Source: CAZTTH01 sp964615975 (lineage in GTDB: Bacteria > Verrucomicrobiota > Lentisphaeria > JABSQK01 > JAJFLO01). Taken from it: a stretch of DNA of 7,630 bases. This document shows positions 1-5,533 of the stretch, piece by piece (positions within the stretch are counted from its first letter, which is position 1; each line of letters begins with the position of its first letter). Made by a program: the position numbers and the translations under genes. Under the pieces are notes generated by a model. That model was not told the DNA's origin and searched no databases. It saw only the letters and a program-made list of their open reading frames with translations. The stretch spans positions 1-7,630 of the forward strand of contig CAZTTH010000093.1 in NCBI GenBank assembly GCA_964615975.1, read 5' to 3'.

Positions 1-327
1 CGTCAATCCCTCCATAGCGGTCCCGGTAAAATACAAATACCAGGGTGATATGATGTCCTCCCCTTTGATTGAGACTAAGAACATTTCAACCATTGATTTA
101 ATTAGGGCGTTGACGCTTGATGCCGCGATGGCAATCGGGTTCTGTAAAGTCAGATGAGCAAAGGCCAAATCATTGTAAATATCGCTGAGGTGATCAGGAG
201 CTGGTTGGTTAGTTTGATTGATTATCCAGCCGTTGCCTTGATGCAAACTCATTCCGCCATCGTGCAATGTTTCACGTGTTAAACAATTTTCGTAGCCGCG
301 ATTACAAGTATGCAATAATGATGGCAT
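1..327 (-). CDS. Unrecognised protein, N-terminal part; runs off left edge (possibly the 3' part of a broken gene)
   Basis: From an ATG at 325-327 the minus strand stays open for 109 codons to the left edge, so the end of the gene is outside the window. The translation begins MPSLLHTCNRGYENC and later contains WIINQTNQPAPDHLSDIYND and SPWYLYFTGTAMEGLT. It is mixed in composition, with no signal peptide or evident membrane segment. I do not recognise a family. A run this long without a stop in this moderately AT-rich sequence is unlikely by chance but not impossible. No good Shine-Dalgarno precedes the ATG. A neighbouring frame upstream (282-473) also reads like protein, so this may be the downstream part of a frameshifted gene rather than an intact start. 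The function is unknown. Confidence 0.45.
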   Translation of the reverse strand, partial: MPSLLHTCNRGYENCLTRETLHDGGMSLHQGNGWIINQTNQPAPDHLSDIYNDLAFAHLTLQNPIAIAASSVNALIKSMVEMFLVSIKGEDIISPWYLYFTGTAMEGLT

Positions 328-575
328 TGATTGGATAGATTCTCATGAGGGATTTCTAAATATGGAATAATCTATGGAGTAAATGTCATGCCAAATTGAA
401 TGGTTGGGGTATATGGATCAATTCTCCATACTCGCATCCGGTTATCGAGCAGGAATGATATAGGCAGCGGTATTTATAGCAATACGAATATGAAATCAGT
501 TCAAGTTATACTAAACAACCTACAGGTATTAGAAAAGACGGCACCATTTCCAGTCTGATTGAAACGGCGGCATTC
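328..575. other. Stretch without an intact gene between the left-edge frame and the ilvC terminator
   Basis: No intact gene is visible on either strand. On the minus strand one frame is open from 473 to 375, ends in TAG at 372-374, and is open again to a TAA at 279-281. The first piece contains LLDNRMRVWRIDPYTPTIQF and the second IIPYLEIPHENLSNQ. Both look more like protein than random translation and lead, one frame shift later, into the frame at 1-327. No clear promoter or RNA gene was found. Confidence 0.35.
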
Positions 576-599
576 AAAAATTAGACTGCCTGCAGTCTA
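576..599 (-). terminator. Rho-independent terminator of ilvC
   Basis: On the minus strand a 7-bp perfect stem, TAGACTG with CAGTCTA, encloses a 4-nt loop (582-599) and is followed by A and five Ts (581-576). It begins 63 nt after the ilvC stop codon. The stem is short and only 3 of its 7 pairs are GC, so it may be modest in strength. Position, orientation and T-tract are right for ending the ilvC transcript before the left-edge gene. Confidence 0.6.
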
Positions 600-661
600 T
601 GGTTAAAGATTGCGCGATTATCTGTCTGCTTGGACTGGTCGTGAAATCGTCGGATTGCTGT

Positions 662-2137
662 CTAACTTACCACCGCAATGTCAACTGGCGGGCGCAATTC
701 AGCGCAAACCGCCATTGCCCCATGCATCTGGTGATTAATGAATTTGTCAATCAAGGTACTATCGAGACTGGTTTTGTTATCGACATTGACAAAAGCCTGT
801 TGGGTGAGATTGTAATCGAAACGGGGCGCCCATTTTCGCGCGCCGATACGTGCCGTGGTCGAACAATTGTCGATCATATGCGCCACACCCTTATAATGCA
901 TGTAGGGATTGAGTGAATCGACGCATTCGATCACCGACTCGTTGATAACCTCGGAAAATGGATGCTTTTTGTCGATCAAGAGATCGATTTGAGCCATCAT
1001 GGTGGCGATATAGACACCGGCGGTAAATGGATTCAACGGGATATTGTTTTCCTTGCGTTTAGCCCGCACTTTGATGCCTACCTGCCAGGTGCGGGTGCCA
1101 TCAATTTTCCCCATGGGGAAATCCTGGTGTCGTTTACCGGCGGCGACCACACTGCGAATCTCGTTGCCGCAGGCGACATCTTCATATATTTCATACAGAA
1201 TGTCAAGAGCGGGTTTGTATGCTGCCGCGTAGACCTTGGCGAATTCCGCCTTGCCTTTTTTATCAAAGCGCTCATAAACCGCAATGATCCCTTCTTTCGA
1301 AATTATTTTTGATATCGGGCCGGTGATGCTTTCTGCGGATTGGTTGAATGCGTCTTCCGCGCTTAACCCCTGGTCAAGATAACGACGAAATAATGCTTCA
1401 ATTATTCCATGCACAGCACCGAGCAGGATGCCGCGTTCTCCGAATATGTCAGACTTGTATTCCGATTCCAGAGTTGTTTTGAAGGTGAATGGAGAACCCA
1501 GTGCCACAGACCAGCCCAGTGCCAAATCAACGGCCTTATTGTTAATATCCTGTTGGATGGCGAAACTGCTATTAATGCCAGCGCCATTCACTTCCTTGCC
1601 TTGCTCATACAGCCTTCTTACTGACGGTCCCATTCCCTTTGGGCAGACCCCGATGACATTGATATTTTTGGGAAATTTTGCTCCGATACTGTTGAGGTAA
1701 CCCAAGAGAAATCCATGCGACATTCCCAGCGTTGTTTCAGGTCTCATTGCCGTGAAAATTTTCTCATAAATTTGAGCTTGAGCCGCATCCGAGATTAATA
1801 ACAAGACGAGATCGGATTCATGGATCACCTTAAACATTTCACCCAAAGTCCCATTCTCTTCGGTAAACCCAACAGCTTTGGCTGACTTCGTCGAATCTGA
1901 ATCGGGGCGCAGACCAACCTTGACTTTAATGGTCGTTCCAACCAAAGAATCACGAAGATTTTGTGCCTGTGCCGGCCCTTGTGAGCCCCAGCCAATAACC
2001 CCGATCTGCTTGATGCCGGCGAAGGCCTTGGGGAGCAGATGAAAGAGATCACGGCCACCGCGGACAATATATTCCTCCGTGTTCGCAAGGGTGATTTTTT
2101 CTTTCTTGAAAATAGTACTTTTAAAGTCATTAATCAT
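662..2137 (-). CDS. ilvC: Ketol-acid reductoisomerase (NADP+), class II plant-like type
   Basis: IlvC performs the Mg2+-dependent alkyl migration and NADPH reduction of 2-acetolactate or 2-aceto-2-hydroxybutyrate, the second common step of valine, leucine and isoleucine synthesis, in the cytosol. The start is the ATG at 2135-2137, giving 491 aa, because AAGGAG (2145-2150) sits just upstream; an in-frame ATG at 2194 would add 19 residues but lacks support. Visible motifs are the Rossmann signature GVIGWGSQGPAQAQN (46-60), CPKGMGPSVRRLY (165-177) with the catalytic lysine, the metal-binding SDIFGERGILLGAVHG (229-244), NESVIECVDSLNP (399-411) and DNCSTTARIGARKWAPRF (423-440). These follow the spinach chloroplast enzyme much more closely than E. 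coli IlvC, although all are long (class II) forms. No ilvB, ilvN or ilvD is adjacent. It appears monocistronic, with its own promoter and terminator. Confidence 0.97.
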   Translation of the reverse strand: MINDFKSTIFKKEKITLANTEEYIVRGGRDLFHLLPKAFAGIKQIGVIGWGSQGPAQAQNLRDSLVGTTIKVKVGLRPDSDSTKSAKAVGFTEENGTLGEMFKVIHESDLVLLLISDAAQAQIYEKIFTAMRPETTLGMSHGFLLGYLNSIGAKFPKNINVIGVCPKGMGPSVRRLYEQGKEVNGAGINSSFAIQQDINNKAVDLALGWSVALGSPFTFKTTLESEYKSDIFGERGILLGAVHGIIEALFRRYLDQGLSAEDAFNQSAESITGPISKIISKEGIIAVYERFDKKGKAEFAKVYAAAYKPALDILYEIYEDVACGNEIRSVVAAGKRHQDFPMGKIDGTRTWQVGIKVRAKRKENNIPLNPFTAGVYIATMMAQIDLLIDKKHPFSEVINESVIECVDSLNPYMHYKGVAHMIDNCSTTARIGARKWAPRFDYNLTQQAFVNVDNKTSLDSTLIDKFINHQMHGAMAVCAELRPPVDIAVVS

Positions 2138-2139
2138 TG

Positions 2140-2202
2140 TTAATCTCCTTGATGGTTTACCGCGCTGATATTCGCTGGTTTGAATATGTGGCAATCAATC
2201 AT
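2140..2202 (-). other. Possible 20-codon upstream ORF in the ilvC leader
   Basis: An ATG at 2200-2202 opens a 20-codon frame reading MIDCHIFKPANISAVNHQGD. Its TAA (2140-2142) lies two bases before the ilvC ATG, and it spans the ilvC Shine-Dalgarno. It has three Ile and one Val but no run of branched-chain codons, so it does not look like a classical attenuator leader peptide. There is no strong ribosome binding site in front. It could couple to ilvC translation or be a chance frame. Confidence 0.2.
2145..2150 (-). promoter_or_regulatory. Shine-Dalgarno of ilvC
   Basis: AAGGAG on the minus strand, 7 bases before the ATG at 2137. It is the strongest ribosome binding site in the window and decides the IlvC start in favour of 2137 over the in-frame ATG at 2194. 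Confidence 0.8.
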
Positions 2203-2263
2203 TATTTAGCTCACGTAGAGTGAATGAGCGGTTAGCCGATTCGAAATATCCAGATCTTTTTTT

Positions 2264-2291
2264 ATTATGAAAATGATTGATTAGATCTCAA
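2264..2291 (-). promoter_or_regulatory. Candidate sigma70-type promoter of ilvC
   Basis: Minus strand TTGAGA (2291-2286) and CATAAT (2269-2264), each 5 of 6 to consensus, are separated by 16 bp. Transcription would start near 2257 and give a leader of about 120 nt. AGATCT palindromes occur at 2283-2288, overlapping the -35 box, and at 2252-2257, around the start point, 31 bp apart. They may be an operator pair, but no known regulator can be assigned. Confidence 0.45.
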
Positions 2292-2448
2292 AAAAATCTT
2301 GAAAATATGATATGAATTCACGGGAATGCAATCATGTCATATCGAGTATGGGGTTAATTTAGCGAGAATTATCTAGCGCATGACAGAGAAAGTGACAGGT
2401 ATAAGTTTATGACATCAAACCACCGTGCTTTCGGGAATAAGTTGGGGT
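2292..2448. other. Intergenic stretch upstream of the ilvC promoter
   Basis: No intact frame, RNA gene or strong terminator is seen here. The right part (about 2370-2448) may still carry the decayed 3' end of the adjacent nucleotidyltransferase remnant: one minus-strand frame reads ARWFDVINLYLSL, which is only weakly suggestive. Confidence 0.3.
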
Positions 2449-2849
2449 TTATGTTTTCAATTCTACCAAATCCTTGATGCCAATGGTGGGGATGGCACCC
2501 CCGTCAGTAACGATGGAATTGGCGTTGGTTTTTCCCGATCGAAACTCCCAACTCGTGGGAGAACCCCTATAATGTCACGATAATTTTCGTCGTCTTCATG
2601 AGTAAATATGAAATGAAATCCATGACCACGATCGGCATAATCATGATGTCAATACAGGAGTGAGCTTGTAATATGTGATATGGAAATCACGCCGAGCGGC
2701 AAAAAAAATTACGGATTGGCTGTGGTTGGTTTTACCCATAAGTCGATGGCTTCACTGAAGGTCGCCGCCCCATTATGAACTACCGGCTAACCGCCGATCA
2801 GTAGATATTCAATGTGGTGACATTCAAGGCTTTGGAAAAAGTTTTTCAT
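2449..2849 (-). pseudogene. Decayed nucleotidyltransferase (AbiEii/DUF6036-like superfamily)
   Basis: From an ATG at 2847-2849 the minus strand reads MKNFFQSLECHHIEYLLIGG, a TAG stop (2787-2789), then PVVHNGAATFSEAIDLWVKP and a TAA (2709-2711). This matches the N-terminal pattern of small nucleotidyltransferases, typically VEYLLIGGYAV, H-G, then T-x-DIDLWV-x-P; the TAG stands where Tyr is usual and the first catalytic Asp is Ala. The match continues in changing frames: VIFFAARRDFHITYYKL (about 2660-2712), GHGFHFIFTHEDDENY and DIIGVLPRVGSFDRE (to about 2530), then NSIVTDGGAIPTIGIKDLVE in another frame, ending at a TAA (2449-2451). The last part resembles the family's IPVIGLDDLIxLK segment. Order and spacing (about 88 codons from IDLWV to IGIKDL) fit one ancestral gene. 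Several stops and frame changes, one near an A5 run at 2529-2533, make it non-functional. The family is often the toxin half of type IV toxin-antitoxin pairs, but no antitoxin partner is visible. Confidence 0.65.
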
Positions 2850-2878
2850 CGTGGATTGACTGTGGGTTTTTTAGAAGT

Positions 2879-2901
2879 CGGCGTAGCTGCCAGCTGCGCC
2901 G
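2879..2901. repeat. Strong short hairpin in the non-coding gap
   Basis: CGGCG-T-AGCT, loop GCC, AGCT-G-CGCCG. As plus-strand RNA this is a continuous 10-bp stem with one U-G pair; as minus-strand RNA the same position is a C-A mismatch. No T-tract follows on either strand, so it is not an ordinary Rho-independent terminator. It lies between the nucleotidyltransferase remnant and the unknown membrane protein. Confidence 0.5.
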
Positions 2902-3067
2902 CAACCGCTCATGAGGGGTATACGCCAACCATACTCCGGTCTTATAATAGTGACAGGATCTGGTGCTGATTGGGAGCATCAAAATTTTTGTCGACATGCA
3001 TGTAATTGTCCCCGGGGTTGAGGTTTTGGATGTTGTCAGGATTTTTTTGATGAAATTGGGAATCTGC

Positions 3068-3754
3068 TCAATTGGGTATTCGTTCTCCATGGAGTATGGT
3101 GGGTAATCTTTCAGATTCAATGCGCAACCCGCCGTCATGTTCGATTTTGATAGTGTAGAGATAACCAGAGAGAAACATGGTGCCCGGCGCTTCGATCTGC
3201 GCGTTTTTTACTCCGGCTTTATTGGCACTTTCCGGGTTCAGCGCGTATTCCCAGAAACGTTGCCATAATTCTTGTTCAAATGGATCTGTCAGTTCCTTGA
3301 TTTTGTATCCGGTGGGAATGCCATTTAATTGATTGATTTCAAATTCTTCGGTGTTTTTTCCGGCGAGCATGAACACCTTCCAAAATAAATAGACGCTTTT
3401 CCCTCTAAGTTCATCGGCATTACGAATGTATAGATCCTGAAATCGGATAACCAGTGATTGGAATTGAATGATATTTCCGCTAAAACGATAATATTTTGGT
3501 GTCATCGGCTGATTGTCGATATCATATTCCAGGAATTTTATGGTTGTCATGGTTTTTTTCTTGTTTTCATCAACTTTGACATCGGTCACGACCACCTCGG
3601 CGACTCGCGAATCAGCCTCCAGCCTGGCAATTACCTTCTTCAGGATTTCATTTTCATGACGATATTGGTGATAATACCTTACCGCAATCGCGACAATGAT
3701 AGAACTCAGTATTAGCAATATGAGAATAATGGTTTTCTTTAGTCGTGGTGTCAT
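3068..3754 (-). CDS. Membrane-anchored protein of unknown function
   Basis: 228 aa. The N-terminus is a short basic stretch (MTPRLKK) followed by a hydrophobic segment at about residues 8-25 (TIILILLILSSIIVAIAV), then Tyr/His/Arg-rich residues and a charged, probably helical region (33-49). This predicts a single N-terminal anchor or uncleaved signal with the rest outside the inner membrane. The C-terminal half contains ELWQRFWEYALNPESANKAG (162-181), VKNAQIEAPG (182-191) and YTIKIEHDGGLRIESE (200-215), which look conserved, but I cannot name a family. The ATG at 3752-3754 has no clear Shine-Dalgarno. It follows pyrE by 109 nt on the same strand. The same frame stays open for 41 codons beyond the TGA, so the true C-terminus deserves checking. 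Confidence 0.7.
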   Translation of the reverse strand: MTPRLKKTIILILLILSSIIVAIAVRYYHQYRHENEILKKVIARLEADSRVAEVVVTDVKVDENKKKTMTTIKFLEYDIDNQPMTPKYYRFSGNIIQFQSLVIRFQDLYIRNADELRGKSVYLFWKVFMLAGKNTEEFEINQLNGIPTGYKIKELTDPFEQELWQRFWEYALNPESANKAGVKNAQIEAPGTMFLSGYLYTIKIEHDGGLRIESERLPTILHGERIPN

Positions 3755-3800
3755 CGGGTGAGATTTCTTATCATGGAGCGACCTTATTTACTGGCTTCGG

Positions 3801-3824
3801 TCATCCTGCCGTACGTCAGGATGA
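3801..3824. repeat. Near-perfect 24-bp palindrome between pyrE and the downstream gene
   Basis: TCATCCTG on the left and CAGGATGA on the right flank a centre containing CGTACG. The whole 24 bp is self-complementary except for one mismatched pair (3809 with 3816). No T-tract follows on the minus strand, so it is not a standard pyrE terminator. It resembles dispersed REP-like palindromes, but only one copy is present in the window. Confidence 0.5.
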
Positions 3825-3863
3825 AATGGGATTGCGTGCAGAGACCGCATTAGGGATCGGAAA

Positions 3864-4538
3864 CTAATTGCAGCCATATTTTTCCCGATAAGCTCGAATT
3901 CGTGTTAAAATTTCGGGATCGATTAGCATGCTACCTTCAATCTCGTGTTCGATCAGGAATTTGATAATATTATCGATCGTAACAATCCCGAACGTCTTAC
4001 AGCCATGCTGAACTCTGATGTCATGTAAAGCTGAGTGTTCTCCTTTGCCTTTTTCCTGGCGGTCAACCGCAACCATCAAACCTGCAAGGTGGAGGCGGGC
4101 AATTTTGCCTAACTGATTCAGGCATTCATGTACCGCGGTTCCCGCGGTAATGACATCTTCGAGTATCACCATCCGATCCCCATCACGAGGTTGATGACCA
4201 ATGATGGCGCCGCCCTCGCCATGGTCTTTGATTTCCTTGCGATTAAATGCGTATCGGACATTGATGTCATACAGATTCTGCAGGGCAATGGCAGTCGCTA
4301 CCACCAGCGGTATGCCTTTATATGCTGGACCAAACAAAAAGTCAAAATCCTTGCCGATTCGTGCGTGCAGTGCATGGGCATAAAATTCCCCTAATCTTTT
4401 GATACTCCTGCCATCTGAAATATTTCCCAAATTCAAAAAATAAGGTGTCGATCGACCGCTTTTGGTGATGAAATCACCGAATCTGATGACCTTGCTTTGT
4501 GCCAGAAAGCAAATGAATTCCTCTTGGTACTGGGTCAT
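3864..4538 (-). CDS. pyrE: Orotate phosphoribosyltransferase
   Basis: PyrE transfers the phosphoribosyl group of PRPP to orotate, giving OMP, the penultimate step of UMP synthesis, in the cytosol as a dimer. At 224 aa it has normal family length. The sequence shows the N-terminal substrate region SGRSTPYFLNLGNISDG (27-43), GPAYKGIPL (70-78), the flexible catalytic loop FNRKEIKDHGEGG (98-110) and the PRPP-binding signature MVILEDVITAGTAVHE (123-138), followed by VDRQEKG, all as expected for the enzyme. The ATG start (4536-4538) fits family N-termini, although no good Shine-Dalgarno is seen. It lies 71 nt after the LysM gene on the same strand, with a 9-bp inverted repeat in that gap. No pyrF or other pyrimidine gene is adjacent. 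Confidence 0.95.
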   Translation of the reverse strand: MTQYQEEFICFLAQSKVIRFGDFITKSGRSTPYFLNLGNISDGRSIKRLGEFYAHALHARIGKDFDFLFGPAYKGIPLVVATAIALQNLYDINVRYAFNRKEIKDHGEGGAIIGHQPRDGDRMVILEDVITAGTAVHECLNQLGKIARLHLAGLMVAVDRQEKGKGEHSALHDIRVQHGCKTFGIVTIDNIIKFLIEHEIEGSMLIDPEILTRIRAYREKYGCN

Positions 4539-4543
4539 TTTAG

Positions 4544-4606
4544 GATGATTCAGGTAAGACGAGGTGAAGGAGAACGAGACTTGAGTTTAACTTAAAATGA
4601 ATCATC
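4544..4606. repeat. 9-bp inverted repeat in the leader of pyrE
   Basis: GATGATTCA (4544-4552) and TGAATCATC (4598-4606) are perfect complements separated by 45 nt, filling most of the gap between the LysM stop and the pyrE start. In minus-strand RNA the stem would end five bases before the pyrE ATG. It could be a leader structure or an operator with distant half-sites; chance is not excluded. Confidence 0.3.
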
Positions 4607-4609
4607 GGA

Positions 4610-5101
4610 TCAATTCCTGGGGGGGATTTTCAGGCGGTCGCCAGGTTTGAGTACATAATTTTCACTCAGACCATTGAATTTTCTCAATTCATTTTGGGTC
4701 ACATTGTATTTTTTCGCGATCACCCAAAAGCCCTCACCTGACTTAACCACATGTTCATCGGGAGTGATTTCAGAGGATTCGGTTTTTGTTTTAGATGCAT
4801 CCGCATTATTGATATGAACAATGGTTTTTGGATCCTGGGGTGGGGCAGGTTTGGTTTCGGTATTTTTGGTGTTATTATTGGGTGGTGCTGATCTGCCAGG
4901 GCGGTCAATTATTGGATCCGGAAGGGGCGGAGTAGATTGTTGGTCCTGCGAAATAACGAAGTCATGGTGATCCGCAGGCGGTTTTGATGTTTCGTTCTCC
5001 TTTTTTCCGCTATCTATTTTGAAAACCAGATACAGCCCCACTACCACGGTGGCGTGGAGAAATAAGGCAATGATTAATGATTTGAGCAATTGATTTTTCA
5101 T
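4610..5101 (-). CDS. Membrane-anchored LysM domain protein
   Basis: 163 aa from the ATG at 5099-5101; an in-frame TTG at 5116 would add five residues and is less likely. A hydrophobic segment at about residues 7-27 (KSLIIALFLHATVVVGLYLVF) acts as an N-terminal anchor. Residues 28-115 are a low-complexity hydrophilic linker rich in Pro, Asn, Thr and Lys. The C-terminus (117-160) is one LysM domain, starting HVVKSGEGFWVIAKKYNV and ending YVLKPGDRLKIP. LysM domains bind N-acetylglucosamine polymers such as peptidoglycan, so the protein probably tethers the inner membrane to the wall or takes part in envelope maintenance; no catalytic domain is attached. It is the first gene of the minus group leading to pyrE and diverges from the DUF2024 gene. 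Confidence 0.85.
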   Translation of the reverse strand: MKNQLLKSLIIALFLHATVVVGLYLVFKIDSGKKENETSKPPADHHDFVISQDQQSTPPLPDPIIDRPGRSAPPNNNTKNTETKPAPPQDPKTIVHINNADASKTKTESSEITPDEHVVKSGEGFWVIAKKYNVTQNELRKFNGLSENYVLKPGDRLKIPPRN

Positions 5102-5148
5102 AATCTCTGTTATCAATAATTCGTTTAGATAAAATTAATAGTAATGGT

Positions 5149-5175
5149 TTTACAATATCATCTCTGCAGTAGAAT
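5149..5175 (+). promoter_or_regulatory. Candidate promoter of the DUF2024 gene
   Basis: TTTACA (5149-5154) and TAGAAT (5170-5175) are each 5 of 6 to the sigma70 consensus, but the spacer is only 15 bp, shorter than optimal. They lie in the 127-bp AT-rich gap between two divergent genes, so some promoter must be here for at least the plus-strand gene. I could not pick a convincing promoter for the opposite (LysM) direction. Confidence 0.3.
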
Positions 5176-5228
5176 TATTACCGTTTAATCGATCAATAAA
5201 TGTTAACCAGAACAGGAGTATTGTCATT

Positions 5229-5501
5229 ATGGAAATTGCTGTTTTCGACACCTATGTCAAGAAATCCGATGGTAAGATCATGCATTTCGATGTCTTCGTT
5301 GCGAAAGGCACATCCCCCGATCAAGTGTATAAATATGGTTTGGAGTATCTTAACAGTGTTGGTCAGGGTAACCAAACCCTGACTGCAAGGGAATGTCGTT
5401 TTTGTCATGTTGAATCCGCTCCTCCACATATTGAGCAGGAGATCAAATCCAAGGGGTACTTCATTTATGAAATGGAGGGATGTCCCAAGCGCATATCTTG
5501 A
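5229..5501 (+). CDS. DUF2024 family protein
   Basis: 90 aa, full length for this small family of unknown function. The family pattern is clear: MEIAVFDTYVKKSDGKIMHF at the N-terminus, then DVFVAKGTSPDQV, and LTARECRFCHVESAP (51-65). Cys56, Cys59 and His60 form a C-x2-C-H cluster that could bind metal, with a further Cys at 85; this is inference. No signal peptide is present, so it is probably cytosolic. AGGAG (5214-5218) lies 10 nt before the ATG. It is the only clear plus-strand gene, divergent from the LysM gene and convergent with cpdA, whose stop is 32 nt beyond its own, so it is transcribed alone. Confidence 0.92.
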   Translation: MEIAVFDTYVKKSDGKIMHFDVFVAKGTSPDQVYKYGLEYLNSVGQGNQTLTARECRFCHVESAPPHIEQEIKSKGYFIYEMEGCPKRIS

Positions 5502-5533
5502 TGTGATATTCACCATAATGATTCTTTGAATAT

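Noticed and set aside
599..1312. Plus-strand open frames opposite ilvC (599-916 and 962-1312)
   Set aside because: They are antisense shadows of a clearly recognised gene, with no family resemblance.
2138..2194. Longer IlvC N-terminus from the ATG at 2194
   Set aside because: The strong AAGGAG at 2145-2150 points to the ATG at 2137, and the protein from there has normal length.
2140..2260. Classical branched-chain amino acid attenuator in the ilvC leader
   Set aside because: There is no run of Leu, Val or Ile codons and no terminator hairpin with T-tract before the gene.
2824..3138. 104-codon minus-strand frame overlapping the end of the membrane-anchored protein
   Set aside because: It is in another frame than the real gene and crosses the hairpin and the start of the nucleotidyltransferase remnant; its translation resembles nothing.
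5506..5533. AT-rich inverted repeat (ATATTCA/TGAATAT) between the convergent DUF2024 and cpdA stops, considered as a bidirectional terminator
   Set aside because: A 7-bp AT-only-type stem with a 14-nt loop and no proper T-tract is too weak to call.
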